NCBI GenBank assembly: GCA_028641055.1
Contig: CM054062.1
Coordinates: 173,371,642-173,435,641, forward strand
DNA: 64,000 bases
Source: Alopecurus myosuroides
Taxonomy: Eukaryota > Streptophyta > Magnoliopsida > Poales > Poaceae
Reading direction: 5' to 3'
A program made the translations under genes and the position numbers. The notes beneath the pieces were generated by a model. It had not been told where the DNA came from. It did not search any database and saw only the letters and a list, made by a program, of their open reading frames with translations. Shown piece after piece: positions 36,112 through 48,180 of this stretch (position 1 is its first letter; each line of letters opens with the position of its first letter).

Positions 36112-36600
36112 GACGACCCCGAGCTAGATCTAGGGTTTTAGAGTTGAATTTATAACATTTTGAGCTCAGCTCTCTTGTATCCCTCTTTGAGGAACTACTC
36201 ATATGGTGTGTACCTAGGAACGTATCAAGGCTACTCCTCCGACTCCGTCGAGGATCGTATCAAGATTCATACAACTACTTGATCTCTCCCCTTGGGTTTC
36301 AATCAAGAGTTGTCCAATCTTCCTCTCGTAAATCCTTGAGGTTCTATTGGCGTAGTGGACCGGCTACGGGTGTGAAGCGGTTTGAATCAAGGTGAGTTCA
36401 GTTGGATCGATCGTCCCGTAGGCGGCCCTCGGGGTTTAGTTGACGGGAGATTTGGGGTCCTTCGGTTCGCGCTATTTATCTCCCCTCGTGTTTCCCCTCG
36501 TTTGCCACGTTTCCCCCTTGATTCCCCATCTCGTGTTCTTCGTGCGTTCTTGTCGATTCGTGAAGATCAGGCCAATCTAGGAGTAACGCTCCATATCATC

Positions 36601-36613
36601 TGGTATCCAGAGC
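36601..36613 (+). other. Primer-binding site, sister element
   Basis: TGGTATCCAGAGC, identical to the site at 3999-4011. Confidence 0.8.
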
Positions 36614-39600
36614 TAGATTGACACGAATCCGACACCCACACCCCTCCCCATCCACCAATTTTTCTTCTTCCACCATAAATTTCGAAAATTATGACCAAAA
36701 ATAGCCAAAAGGGATTTCGACCGATCTGTTGATTCATTGAGTTTTTCGTGGTTTTGATTAATAGATTTGTTGCCAAACACCATTACCTACCTTTCTATTC
36801 AGCCATTATTCCCAAATTCTCCCAAATTTTTTCTTGATTTTGAAGGAATTTCGAATTTGAGCCAAAATCTCAGAAAATCTCAGCTCTTCGATTTCCGGAC
36901 AGATTTTGAAGCTTGTTTTTCTTTGTCGTTTGTGATCCAACTTGAGTGGAACAAATTGCTACGCGACGGCCACGACATCACCTACGCTTCCACATCAACG
37001 GATCGCCACGACATCGACATCCACCGGCCGCAAGTCCGTGATCATCAATAAGAGAGGTATAACTTGCTTCCGCTTGAACCACCCCACCCATTGTGTACCT
37101 TACCTATTCGGACTAGTTCTTTTACACCGCTTGGCATCGCATTTGTGGCATCGAGAGTGCGAGTTTGTCTCTTGTGAGAGATTAGCTACGAGGAGGCATT
37201 GGCATTTTGGAATCCACCAAAAGAGAAAAAAAGAGGAGAAAAAGAAGCAAAGATCGATTCCAATTGCTTTCCATTGTAGGAACGTGTAGCATTGCGTCGC
37301 AAAAGAGAAAGAGTGACCGATTGCCACGGTGCGAATCTTGTTGCCTTTTCAAATTTGCGGTTTGAGCTAGCGTCCTCCTTGCGTTAGTGTGGCATTGAGC
37401 ATTAGTCTTCGTTAGGTACATTTCGTCTTCGCTCATCCATTGGCCGCACTAACCCCATTTATCCCTTGTGTGTGTGTGTTCCACCATATTTCCATCCACT
37501 AGGTTTGGTTTTTGTGCTAACTTTTCTTTGGTTCTTCTCCACGTTTGACAACAAACTTTTCTTCGGTTTTGTCGATTTTCCCTCGCCACTTTCCTAACCC
37601 ATTTGCCTTCCATATAAAGTGTGTGTGTTGTCGTTTGCAGTTTGTTTCGATCTTTTTGGATTCGCTCTTGACATGCCGCCCTACACCTAGGCTCGTCCAC
37701 TAGCCTCAATACGACCAAAAAAGGTAACGTTGGGTAAGTGAGGCATCCATTTCTTCAATATCACCCTTGTGAATTTTTGAGATGGCTAGGGAAGGAGTAT
37801 TCACAAGTCCGAGCTAGGAAGATGAAAGCAATCCATTCTACAACGACAATGCTAACGCCAACTACGTCACCCACAATGACCATTTCCAACTCCGTGAACT
37901 CGTGAAGGACGGATTGCAACACTACAAGCGTTGACTCCAAGAGCAAGAGGCTCGATTGAATGATCAAATGACGCGTATCAACATCAACTTGGCTAATCTT
38001 GCCAACCGCTGTCATTCATCATCGTCCTCAAGGTCTCGTCGCTCAAGCCAGCACAATCAAGATCTTCACCAACCTCGTCGCCATGATCGCCATGATCGCA
38101 ACAACATGGAGGAGGGTGGACAATATCAACAACCACAACCACCTCCTCACCAACCTCAACAAGCTCCGCGCCGAAATTTGTATGAGGATAGCTCGCTATC
38201 ACCACCACATTGACATTGCCAAGGCCGCGGTGACCCTCTTCAACAACCGCAATGCCCGGACCTTCGACAACATCATCATCCATCTCCTCAAGGCCACGCT
38301 CAAGACTATGGCCACAATGACTTTGTGGAAGGTGCTCACCAACATCGAAGGCCACCAAGGCGTAATGCGCGTCTCAACAACAATGACCGCCAAGAACATG
38401 ATCGTCCTCAACACCCTCGAGATGAACAAGTGCTTCCGCAACACCCTCGCCAAGAACAAGAACGTCATCGACACCAACACAATGACAATGATTATAGTGA
38501 ACACCGTGAAGCAAGACTCCGTCACCATCAACAACCACCACCTAATGACCACAGGCGTCATCCTCCCCATCAAGATCGCCACCACCAAGACAATGAGGAT
38601 GACCCCTATGATGATTCACCTCCCGTCTATGATGAAGATCCCCATGAGCGACACCATGAGCGTCCCCATCGTCAACAAGAAGACAACAACATGAGTGCTC
38701 TTCGTTTCAATGTCCGCAATTTCAATGGTGAGAATGATCCCGAAGAATATCTTGCTTGGGCTCTCAAGGTAGACAAGATCTTCAGCATTCACAACTTCAC
38801 CGACAAGAAGATGGTTGCTCTAGCATCATTGGAATTCGAAGGCTATGCACTCTTGTTGTGGGATCGTCTACAAGCCGAAAGAGTCCGCAACCGCATTGCT
38901 CCTATTGCCACTTGGAATGAGATGAAGCAATTCATGCATGCTCGTTTTGTGCCTCCACATTACAAGCGTGACCTCTTCAAGAAACTCCAAGAACTTCGTC
39001 AAGGTTTGAAGTCCGTTGATGAGTACTACAAGGAAATGGAGACCTCTTTGATACGAGATCATGTGATGGAATCTCAAGAACAAAAAATGACTCGCTTCCT
39101 CAATGGCCTCAACTATCCTATAAGGAAGATCGTCGAGTATCATCCGTATGACAACATTGTGGCCCTTGTCCACCAAGCTCTCAAGGTGGAACGCCAAATT
39201 GCGGAAGATCTCAAGTACAACAAGCAAAAGCTTTCTTCAACTCAAGACCATCATCTGCGTCTCCAATGACACAAGTTCCTCCTCCAAATACCAACAAGAG
39301 CAACCCTCGAGCCTCTAGTGCTCTCAAAAAGTCTTCCCAACCATTCAAGAAGCAAGTGCCTCCCACCTCCTCTTCAAATGCTCCTCAAGTCAAGTCGAGC
39401 ACTATTACTTGCTTCAAGTGTGGTGGTAGTGGACAAAAGTCCTTTGAGTGTTCCAACAAGATGATTATGATCGTCAATCAAGATGGTGAACGTGACTCCA
39501 TGAGTGAGGGTGAATACTATAATATGCATCAAGTTGCTCTTAACTCCTTGGATGTGCCAAATGAAGATGAAGAAAGTGTCCATTGCGATGAGGACAAGAA

Positions 39601-42600
39601 TCCATCTCTAGTGGTCACAAGAGTCCTCACTTCTTCTCCTCAAGATGAGCATGATCAACGTTGCAATCTCTTTCAAACTAGAGCCGGTATCAATGGAAAA
39701 TCCATAAAGGTTATCATCGATGGCGGTAGTTGCCACAACTTGGCTAGCAAAGAACTTTGCGACAAACTCCACTTGCCTTTCAAGCAACATCCGCATGCAT
39801 ACCATGTCCAATGGCTTAGTGACTCCGGCTCATTCAAGATTCAACATACGGTTTCCGTCCACTTCAATATTGGTCCATATGAAGACATGGTGGAGTGTCA
39901 CGTGGTGCCTATGACCGTGTGTCATCTTCTTCTTGGCCGCCCTTGGCAATACGACAAGAGTGCCATTCATGATGGGCGTACCAATCACTATAGCTTCAAG
40001 TGGAATAACAAGACCTTTGTTCTTCGTCCCATGTATCCTAGCCAAGTGATCGCCGACAACGCCAAGACACTTGCACGCAAACAAGAAGAGCTCAAGTCTA
40101 GTGAGATGAGAGCTGAGAGAGTGATCCACCTAAAAGAGAGTGAGAGCCACACGCCAAATATGAGTGGAAAAACTTCGAGTGATTCCAAAGGCTTTGCCTT
40201 ACTTGCCACCAAAAGAGAGATGCGAGAGCTACGAGATGACCCAACCATACTACACTTTGTCATATTGTGCAAAGGGGAAGCACTTGAAACTAACGACATG
40301 AAAAAATTTCCTCCGTCTTTGTTGCCTTTGTTGAAGGAATTTGAAGATGTGTTTCCCGATGAACTCCCTCCGGGTCTTGCTCCTCTACGAGGAATCGAGC
40401 ACCGCATTGACCTCATTCCGGGTGCACCACTTCCAAACCGTGCTCCATACCGCACCAACCCCGAGGAGACTAAGGAGATTGAACGCCAAATTCAAGAACT
40501 ACTTGATAAAGGTTTTATCCGCGAATCCCTTGGCCCTTGTGCCGTGCCGGTTATCCTTGTTCCTAAGCAAGATGCTACTTCACGTATGTGCATGGATTGT
40601 CTTCCTATCAATGCTATCACCATTAGATATAGACATCCCATTCCTAGGCTAGATGACATGCTTGATGAATTGAGTGGTGCCACCATTTTCTGTAAAATTG
40701 ATCTTAAAAGTGGATATCACGAAATCCGTATGAACACAGGAGATGAATGGAAAACGACTTTCAAAACAAAACTTGGTTTGTATGAATGGATTTTCATGCC
40801 CTTTGGTCTTTCAAATGCTCCTTCCACTTTTATGCATCTCATGAACGAAGTCTTGCGTCCTTTTATCGGAAAATTTGTTGTGGTTTACTTTGACGACATT
40901 CTCATTTATAGCAAGTCTTTGGAAGATCATCTTGATCATGTTTCACAAGTATTGTTGGCTCTTCGCAAAGCAAAAAATTTCGCAAATCTTTCCAAATACA
41001 ATTTTTGCACCAACAAGCTTGTTTTATTGGGTTTTGTGATCTCTTCCAATGGTATTGAAGTAGACAACAAGAAGATTGAGGCAATTAGGAATTGGCCGAA
41101 CCCTACTTCTGTGGGTGAGATAAGGCGCTTTCATGGCCTTGCCGGTTTCTATCGCCGCTTTGTCAAAGATTTTCCAACGATTGGTTGCCCTTTGAATGAA
41201 CTTACCAAAAAGAATGTACCTTTTGTTTGGGGCAACGCGCAATAAAAAGCTTTCGACACACTTAAGAAATGCCTAACCGAAGCTCCTTTGCTTGTCTTAC
41301 CGGATTTTGAGAAATTTTTTGAGATTGAATGTGATGCTAGTGGTATAGGAATTGGTGGCGTTCTCATGCAAAATGGACGTCCCATTGCGTACCATAGTGA
41401 AAAACTAGATGGCGCTAGACTAAATTACGCAATCTATGATAAGGAACTATTTTCCTTGGTTAGAAAGTTAGAAGTTTGGCAACACTACCTTTGGCCTAAA
41501 GAGTTTATTATTCATTCCGATCACGAATCATTGAAATACTTGAAAGGCCAAGCTAACTTGAACAAGAAGCATGCTAAATGGGTAGAATTCATTGAATCTT
41601 TTCCTTATGTCATTAAGTACAAGAAAAGGTAAAGAAAATGTTGTAGCGGATGCCTTGTCTAGGAAAGAGTGTCTTCTTACACGTCTTGACATCAATGTAA
41701 TTGGTTTGGATGAAATCAAAGACTTATATGCTTCCGATGTCTTCTTTGGTCCTATCTTTGAGAAATGCTTGCCTAATCGAGGTTTTGATGACTACTATCT
41801 TCACAAAGGTTTCTTGTTTAAGGCTAACAAATTGTGTATTCCCGAGTCCTCTCTTCGATTGTTGTTATTGAAGGAATCACATGAAGGAGGTCTCATGGGG
41901 CACTTTGGACGAGACAAGACCTATGCCATGCTCTCCAACCATTACTATTGGCCCAAGATGAAGCACCGAGTTGAGAGACACGTCAAGCGATGTTCCACAT
42001 GCCTCCAAGCTAAGTATACTTCCAACCCCCATGGTCTTTACATGCCATTGCCTATCCCACATGCACCTTGGAGTGATATTAGCATGGATTTTGTGTTAGG
42101 CCTCCCACGAACTAAAACAAACATGGATTCAATCTTTGTAGTTGTTGATCGTTTCTCTAAGATGGCACATTTCATTCCTTGCAACCGAACCGACGATGCT
42201 TCACATGTTGCTACCTTGTTTTTCAGGGAAATTGTGCGTCTCCATGGTGTACCTACTTCCATTGTCTCGGATCGCGACGTCAAGTTCACCTCATACTTTT
42301 GGAAGACGTTAATGGCCAAGCTCGGCGTCAAGCTACTCTTCTCCACCGCCTACCACCCTCAAATGGATGGACAAACCGAGGTCGTCAACCGCACACTCTC
42401 TTCACTACTTTGAGCATTGATCAAGCCCAACCTAAAGAATTGGGAGGAATGCATCCCACACGCCGAGTTCGCTTACAACCGTGCTCTACATCAAGCTACC
42501 AAGAAGATTCCATTCGAGATCGTCTACGACTTCAACCCCAACACCGCCCTCGACATACTTCCTTTGCCTCTACGCGAGCGAGCAAACATGGACATTGACA

Positions 42601-42956
42601 AGCGCACCGACTACATCAAGAAGCTACATGACTCCACAAGAGCTATGCTTGAGAAGAATTCCGAGCACCGAGCCTCTATCATGAACAAGAACAAGAAACC
42701 AATGGTGTTCCAAGAAGGTGACCTCGTTTGGCTACACTTGCGCAAGGACCGTTTCCCGGAAGATCGCAACTCCAAGCTAAAGCCAAGAGGCGAGACACCT
42801 TCAAGGTCATCAAACGCATCAACAACAACGCCTACAAACTCGACTTACTGCAATCCAAGTACCTCGTCCACAACTCCTTCAATGTCAAGGACATATCTCC
42901 CTTCCATGGATACCCAAGTGATGAAGACGACGCCGAGTCGAGGTCGACTCTTTTTC

Positions 42957-42973
42957 GAGGGGGGGGGGGGAGA
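42957..42973 (+). other. Polypurine tract, sister element
   Basis: G-run flanked by GA immediately before the 3' LTR start at 42974. Confidence 0.75.
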
Positions 42974-44111
42974 TGATGTAGCCCACCCAACTCCACCAAG
43001 TGCACCAATGACAAGATCACGAGCAAAGGACATTCATGATAAGGTGAACTCGCTCCTCTCGCTCCATACTTTCGGTGACTTGGCGGATGGTGCGCTACCT
43101 CATGGTTCTACTCTTTGTGTGCTCAGGTTCGAACCCACCACGGAGGCCCCGGAAAGCACCCACGACGATGCGCAAGAAGGTACCAAGGAGGGCGGAGAAG
43201 ACGGCATCGAGTTCGGAGTCCCGACGGAGAAGATAGGGCGGAATCCGCCCCCCCCCCCCGGCCTCAAGACCCGGCCAGGCCGGCCCCTCTACTCTCTAGG
43301 CCGGCCACCCACCAGAGGCACCCGGCCTCCACCCCGTCCCGAGGCCAGCCACCCCCTCCTCAGGCCGGGCACCCACCCGGGGGGGCCAGCCTCCACCCCG
43401 GCCCCAGGCCAGCGCCCCCTCTCCCACCTCGGCCTCGGGCCGGCCGCCACGTCAGCCCCAGGCCGGCGCGCCCTGGGGCTCCCCCTGCTCCCACCCCGGC
43501 CTCAAGGCCGGCCAGGCCGGACTCCCAGGCCGGCGTGGCCTAAAACGCACGGGAAGACCCGGATTTTGACCCCGTTTTCACCTACTTCGACCCCCGGCTA
43601 TATAAGGACGACCCCGAGCTAGATCTAGGGTTTTAGAGTTGAATTTATAACATTTTGAGCTCAGCTCTCTTGTATCCCTCTTTGAGGAACTACTCCTATG
43701 GTGTGTACCTAGGAACGTATCAAGGCTACTCCTCCGACTCCGTCGAGGATCGTATCAAGATTCATCCAACTACTTGATCTCTCCCCTTGGGTTTCAATCA
43801 AGAGTTGTCAAATCTTCCTCTCGTAAATCCTTGAGGTTCTATTGGCGTACTGGACCGGCTACGGGTGTGAAGTGGTTTGAATCAAGGTGAGTTCACTTGG
43901 ATCGATCGTCCCGTAGGCGGCCCTCGGGGTTTAGTTGACGGGAGCTTTGGGGTCCTTCGGTTCGCGCTATTTATCTCCCCTCGTGTTTCCCCTCGTTTGC
44001 CACGTTTCCCCCTCGATTCCCCATCTCGTGTTCTTCGTTCTTCGTTCGTTCTTCGTGCGTTCTTGTCGATTCGTGAAGATCGGGCCAATCTAGGAGTAAC
44101 GCTCCATATCA
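42974..44111 (+). repeat. 3' LTR of the sister element
   Basis: 1,138 bp, TGATGTAGCCC to CCATATCA, partner of 34936-36598 but without the MITE. TATA box at 43599-43606; an extra GTTCTTC-type short repeat near 44030-44060 accounts for part of the length difference. Confidence 0.88.
43599..43606 (+). promoter_or_regulatory. LTR TATA box (sister element, 3' LTR)
   Basis: TATATAAG with the conserved downstream AGATCTAGGGTTTT motif. Confidence 0.6.
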
Positions 44112-44116
44112 GTGCC

Positions 44117-44924
44117 CAAGAAGCTCGTGAAGATGGCCGAGAAAAGGGCCTAGAAGAAGGATAAGAAAAGGTGGAAGGAGGGAAGATCCAGGAAACCCGG
44201 CCGCCCGCCCCAAGGCCGGCACCCCAACAGAACCACCCAGCCTGGCAGCAGGCCCATGCTGGCTTTCCTGCGCCTCCTCAGGCCGTCCCCCTGCCCGACC
44301 AGCCCGGCCTAGTCCGGCCTTCCTGCGACCCCATGACGGCCACCCCACTTAACCAGCCGGCCTCCTAAGTTGGCCCCCAGGCTGGCTTCCCTGCATCTCG
44401 TGAAAAAGGAAATATTCCACAGTAATTCTCCTACCTACCCCCTAGACTATAAATAGACCCCTTGGCTTCAGATCTAGGTTAGACATGAATTGAGATTTGA
44501 GCTTTGTTTCCCCTATGTTCCTCTAGGCCACTTCCAATGTGTATCTAGAACTGTACCAATGCTACTCCAATCTACGTGATTTGGATTGTATCAAGATTTC
44601 CTTGAGTGAGCTAGCCTTTTCCCTTGGGATTCAACTAGACACTTCCCAAACTTTCTCAACTAATCCTTCATATTCTATTGGCTCGGCGGACCTGCCGTGA
44701 AGGTGAAGAGATTTCAATCAGAGTAATTTCGACTTGATCCGAGAGATCCGTAGGCTACCCTCAAGGTTTATTGACAGGTTCTTTGATCGGTAAGGTTTGC
44801 TAGTTATCGGTTACCCTTGTTTCCCCTCGAATCCTCCTCGTGTTCTTCATTCTTCCCCTCGTATTCTTCGTGTTCTTAGTAAATTCGTGAAGATCGGGCC
44901 AACCAAGAGGTTTACCCCTCATCA
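44117..44924 (+). repeat. 3' LTR of element H, second part
   Basis: Continues the LTR interrupted at 34935, with a GC-rich block at about 44190-44370, TATAAATAG at 44448-44456 and the conserved AGATCTAGGTT motif after it. It ends CTCATCA at 44924; the total H LTR is about 1,040 bp. Confidence 0.8.
44448..44456 (+). promoter_or_regulatory. LTR TATA box (element H)
   Basis: TATAAATAG at the position equivalent to the TATATAAG boxes of the related LTRs. Confidence 0.55.
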
Positions 44925-45262
44925 CGAGGTGATGTGGATTAAGACATTGCTTGATGATTTGGGTATTGAACATCCTCAAGCAACATATTTATGGTGTGAT
45001 AATCTTGGTGCCACCTATTTGTCTGCTAATCTAGTGTTTCATGCTAGAACTAAGCATATAGAAATTGATTTTCACTTTGTACGGGAGTGTGTGGCACAGA
45101 CCACATAGACATTGTTGGAAATCAGATTTAAACCCACATGAGATCAAGCATCAAATGGGTTTACAAAACCACTTCACTTGCGACAACTTCAGTCATTCAT
45201 GTTCAATCTCAATATGGACACATTGCGATTGAGAAAGGATGTTAAACGATAAGACTGAAGTT
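44925..45262 (+). pseudogene. Ty1/copia RNase H C-terminal fragment
   Basis: Starting in frame at 44926 it encodes [14 protein letters not shown], then [14 protein letters not shown] and [17 protein letters not shown], hallmark motifs of copia RNase H. Stops follow (TAG at 45106-45108, TGA in the next stretch), but similarity continues through the GFTKPL motif to about 45262. The 5' part of the gene was displaced by the insertion of H and lies outside the window. Confidence 0.85.
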
Positions 45263-45270
45263 GTTATCGT

Positions 45271-45435
45271 TGTTTAGATAGAGTTATTGTATTAGTTGTT
45301 ATTCGGTAGAATATAAACCGAATACCGTTTTTTTACTTTGTTGTAGATCAATCCATGTAACAACTCCGTAAAATGCCTAGCCGGGGTTCGGCCTTTATAA
45401 CACGCAACACATGCCGAGGCAAAGGCATAACTTCA
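45271..45435 (+). repeat. Probable short copia 3' LTR
   Basis: TGTTTAGATAGAG...ACTTCA follows the copia RNase H end and has the features of short grass copia LTRs (a TTTATAA box near 45398). Its partner is outside the window, so both limits are estimates. Confidence 0.45.
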
Positions 45436-46309
45436 ACCAATAACCAAATAACCACTTTGACAGTGCCAACCCCAAGCTCGTATATACCCTTCTCGACGGC
45501 TGCGCGGCCTCATTAGTGAAGACCGCATCCACCCACCGACGCAATTGGACGGCCGACGACACTCCCGCTCCCCATTCCCAGCGGCCTGTAGTCTGCACAG
45601 GCGGGGCTTAAGAATTTCGCGGTGGTTTCCTGCTTGCCCTTGGCTTGTCGTCCCTGTTGATGCGAATGCTTTGAGGTAGGGAGGACCATAGTGAGGCTGC
45701 AGCTCGGTAATGAGTTTTATTCTATCTCGGCAAGCGGTGATGCACGGGAGGTGACATCAACGGCTCATGCGACGATAGCGGAAGTTGGCGTGAGGTGATG
45801 CGCGGCGCCCCCAACCATCCTCCTCTAGGCAGCCTTCAACCTAATATATCCAGTACGGACTCCCCTCCAAATGCTACCCCCACCGTTTTTTTTCCCGGAG
45901 ATGTACCCCCACCGGTTCATCAGGGATTGATCCCTCAATCAGGCACCGTGCAACTATAACCTTTCCATTGACATGGCTCAATGGATTCTGCACTTGAATT
46001 TGTTTGATGAATTGCCAATGATTGGGATGTGATGTTTTTACGATTGGCTAATCCCGACGAAGTGCTAACCCGTTCTATCTTTTGCTCATGTATGTACAAT
46101 GTGTTCATAATTCAAATCCTTTTCCCATAAAATTTGTCATTAATTGTGTATGGTTGAATTATAAGGCTTAAACTATTCCCATGATCCAAGTTGCATCCAG
46201 ATTTTGACTTCTCTTCTGATCAAACAAAACATGTCGTGCTAGGAAGTGTCCATCCATCTTCTAATTAAGCAAAATATTTTTTGAGTTATTTGTGTGCGTA
46301 ATGGTGCAG

Positions 46310-46431
46310 GAGTTTTTCTCCAAATTGGATGATGTGAAGCAATGCTTTGATTCACTATGGTCGAAGTGGGATGTCAAAATACTGATGCAGCTTTTTTGCC
46401 TCGTGTGTTTATTGTATGGATGACTGAAGAG
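46310..46431 (+). pseudogene. Candidate exon of an unidentified gene fragment
   Basis: Preceded by TGGTGCAG and followed by GTATGTT, plausible splice acceptor and donor. It encodes EFFSKLDDVKQCFDSLWSKWD, then needs a one-base shift to continue as DAAFLPRVFIVWMTEE up to the donor. The composition is gene-like compared with the flanks. I do not recognise the protein. Confidence 0.3.
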
Positions 46432-46713
46432 GTATGTTCTAATAGCCGCATCAGTTATTATTTATAAATTCAATGCTCATCAAAATAAATATATGCATTC
46501 TATTTTAGCTAGAATTGTGAAAAAAATGTTAGACTAATGAGTGCTTAAGTGTTAAGAATGGTGATATAACAATCATTCACTACGACTGATAATTATGCAT
46601 CACAAAACAACACTTACTCTCTTTCCATTGCAGCATACCCAAGATATTTTGTTTAATTAGAAAGGTGGTATAAAGGACGGCTTAAGTGAATAATAATTTC
46701 TTATTTTTTATAG

Positions 46714-46799
46714 CGAGGAGCTAGAGGCTCATGTGGCATCTCGCACCGAATTGCAGAGGCGCGAATGTCGTCTCCCACCCAAGCCTAACAGACACACAG
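46714..46799 (+). pseudogene. Second candidate exon of the same gene fragment
   Basis: Lies after TTATTTTTTATAG and before GTATGAA. It encodes EELEAHVASRTELQ followed by RRECRLPPKPNRHTG, a charged, helix-forming sequence. With 46310-46431 it could be part of a captured or decayed host gene. No function is assigned. Confidence 0.3.
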
Positions 46800-48180
46800 G
46801 TATGAAATCACCCGACCCGCTAAGTGAGTCAACGTACATATGCTTGTGTGTGCGTCCTACTGCACATATGGGGATATGCCTAATGTGTTTAGTTATTCTA
46901 GTCATAAGTATAGCTTGCACAGGTAGCTCAATCTTGATTCCTCTCCTTCCTACGAGGTTGTTTCATTCCTCGACTATACTTCAGTTTTTGTTCTAACAAA
47001 GAAAAGGAAATACTAGCTGAGGTATCAAGTAGTATCACGTTTAAAAAACTTGGACACAGATTAAGCATCTGAGGCATTATTTCCGAAAATAAATCTACTA
47101 TTTGGTAGGTTTCATTTTTGATAATACCAATGATACACCCCTGAAATCTGCTATTTTGTTGGATGCATTTTAAGACATGACAAATGGACACTTTAGGAGG
47201 CCTCACGCCCTCAGCCTTTTCTGGCTGTCGGATCACACAGTTTAAACATTTCTTGTCCTTTACACTGAATTTTCTCTCCTGGAAGCTCAGGCAACTCTCT
47301 TATAATGAAAAACCATCTAAAACATCTGCAATTTAAACTTCTGTGAAATATTTGCAAGTTCCCAAAGGAACCCTTGCTTGTACGGACATAGTTTCAATAG
47401 TGATTTTTTTTTATGAAAGCATGTCATACTCAGACCATAAGTTAGATAAAGATTTCATTTTCCTTCATTCTCATTAAACATAGTAGTTGGTAAGTTGAGC
47501 TCTACATACTCTAAATATGTACCTACATGCTTTGTTGTTTTTGATACTCACGTAAAATCTTGGTAATGACTGGTTGAAGTGGAAAATATGAGGAAAGAGA
47601 CCGCTGAATAGAATGAACAATGCTCATATCTGTTCCCAAGTTGTGAGCAGTTCTACATGCGTGAGCGTTATCTCGCAACATTCTTGTGACAAGAAGCTCA
47701 GAAAAACATCTTAGTAATTTATAAACACATGTATGTCAGGGTTTTGTACTTTTGTTCATTCCCGCACACGTGTTTATGTTGCATGCTGAACCTGAACAAG
47801 AAGCAAACAAATATAGAATTCCTGATTTATGCCTAGCAAGTGATAAGATTCCCGTCATATCATTTTTATTCCGTACTGATTTTTGCGCAGTTACGTGTTT
47901 GACCATTTATTAGTACCTGAATTAGTGATGCAGAGTTTGCAACTATATTGGCTACCAAGATAAACACGGTTTGGAAGACGTGTTCTTCAAAACTTGCCTT
48001 CTGATCGTGGTTTAAGTTGGACATTAACCTTGTAATTCTGAAAATTGGGCAAGTCTTGGCCTTGCAAGGTCCTGACTAATGCCACAATCCTTCGTTACAA
48101 ACAGATTAAGATTACTTTACTTTATTACTAACCGGTACCACATTCGTTGCAGTTTAACTAAAGTATAAACTTTGATTATT

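Larger units (their letters stand above)
34936..36598 (+). repeat. 5' LTR of the sister element, carrying a MITE
   Basis: TGATTTAGCCC to CCATATCA. Without the 541-bp insertion and its 8-bp duplication it is about 1,114 bp. It includes a GGCCGG-rich block at about 35762-36045 and a TATA box at 36104-36111. Confidence 0.88.
37782..43624 (+). pseudogene. gag-pol: gag-pol of the sister element, decayed
   Basis: The ATG at 37782 (MAREGVFTS) is followed by in-frame stops at 37815 (TAG), 37932 (TGA) and 38211 (TGA). Capsid and zinc knuckle ([14 protein letters not shown], with the knuckle His replaced by Gln) are split by a one-base loss near 39230. Protease (IIDGG), RT with YFDD and the RNase H start lie in one long frame, 39266-41244, ended by TAA (CAA to TAA). 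An extra A near 41628 shifts RNase H relative to integrase. Integrase keeps its two Asp and the Glu, but TGA at 42411 (CGA to TGA) cuts it. Another shift lies near 42790, and the C-terminal frame reads through the polypurine tract into the LTR, ending at about 43622. Three of the six stops described here are CGA-to-TGA changes, consistent with methylcytosine deamination. Confidence 0.88.
34936..44111 (+). mobile_element. Decayed autonomous-type gypsy sister element (CRM-like) inside the H LTR
   Basis: LTRs at 34936-36598 (including a MITE) and 42974-44111, target duplication GTGCC on both sides, primer-binding site TGGTATCCAGAGC at 36601-36613 and a G-rich polypurine tract. The internal gag-pol is collinear with 5217-10967 but carries stops and frameshifts. 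About nine mismatches in the first 180 bp of the LTRs show that it is much older than the intact copy. Confidence 0.9.
1..44924 (+). mobile_element. Old chromovirus-type Ty3/gypsy element 'H' (5' part outside window), fragmented by nested insertions
   Basis: Pieces of one plus-strand gypsy element resume exactly where each younger insertion ends. They are gag at 1-231 and 16128-16330, the zinc-knuckle region at 29970-30270, RNase H and integrase at 33170-34705, and a 3' LTR at 34706-34935 plus 44117-44924. Target duplications at the joins (CCCAT, AAATG, GTGCC) show these are interruptions, not separate elements. All pieces resemble the intact gag-pol at 5217-10967. The 5' LTR must lie left of the window. 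The 3' end (CATCA at 44920-44924) abuts a copia RNase H reading frame, so H itself inserted into a copia element. A region equivalent to about 1.7 kb (protease to RNase H) is missing where a Tat element lies. Confidence 0.82.
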
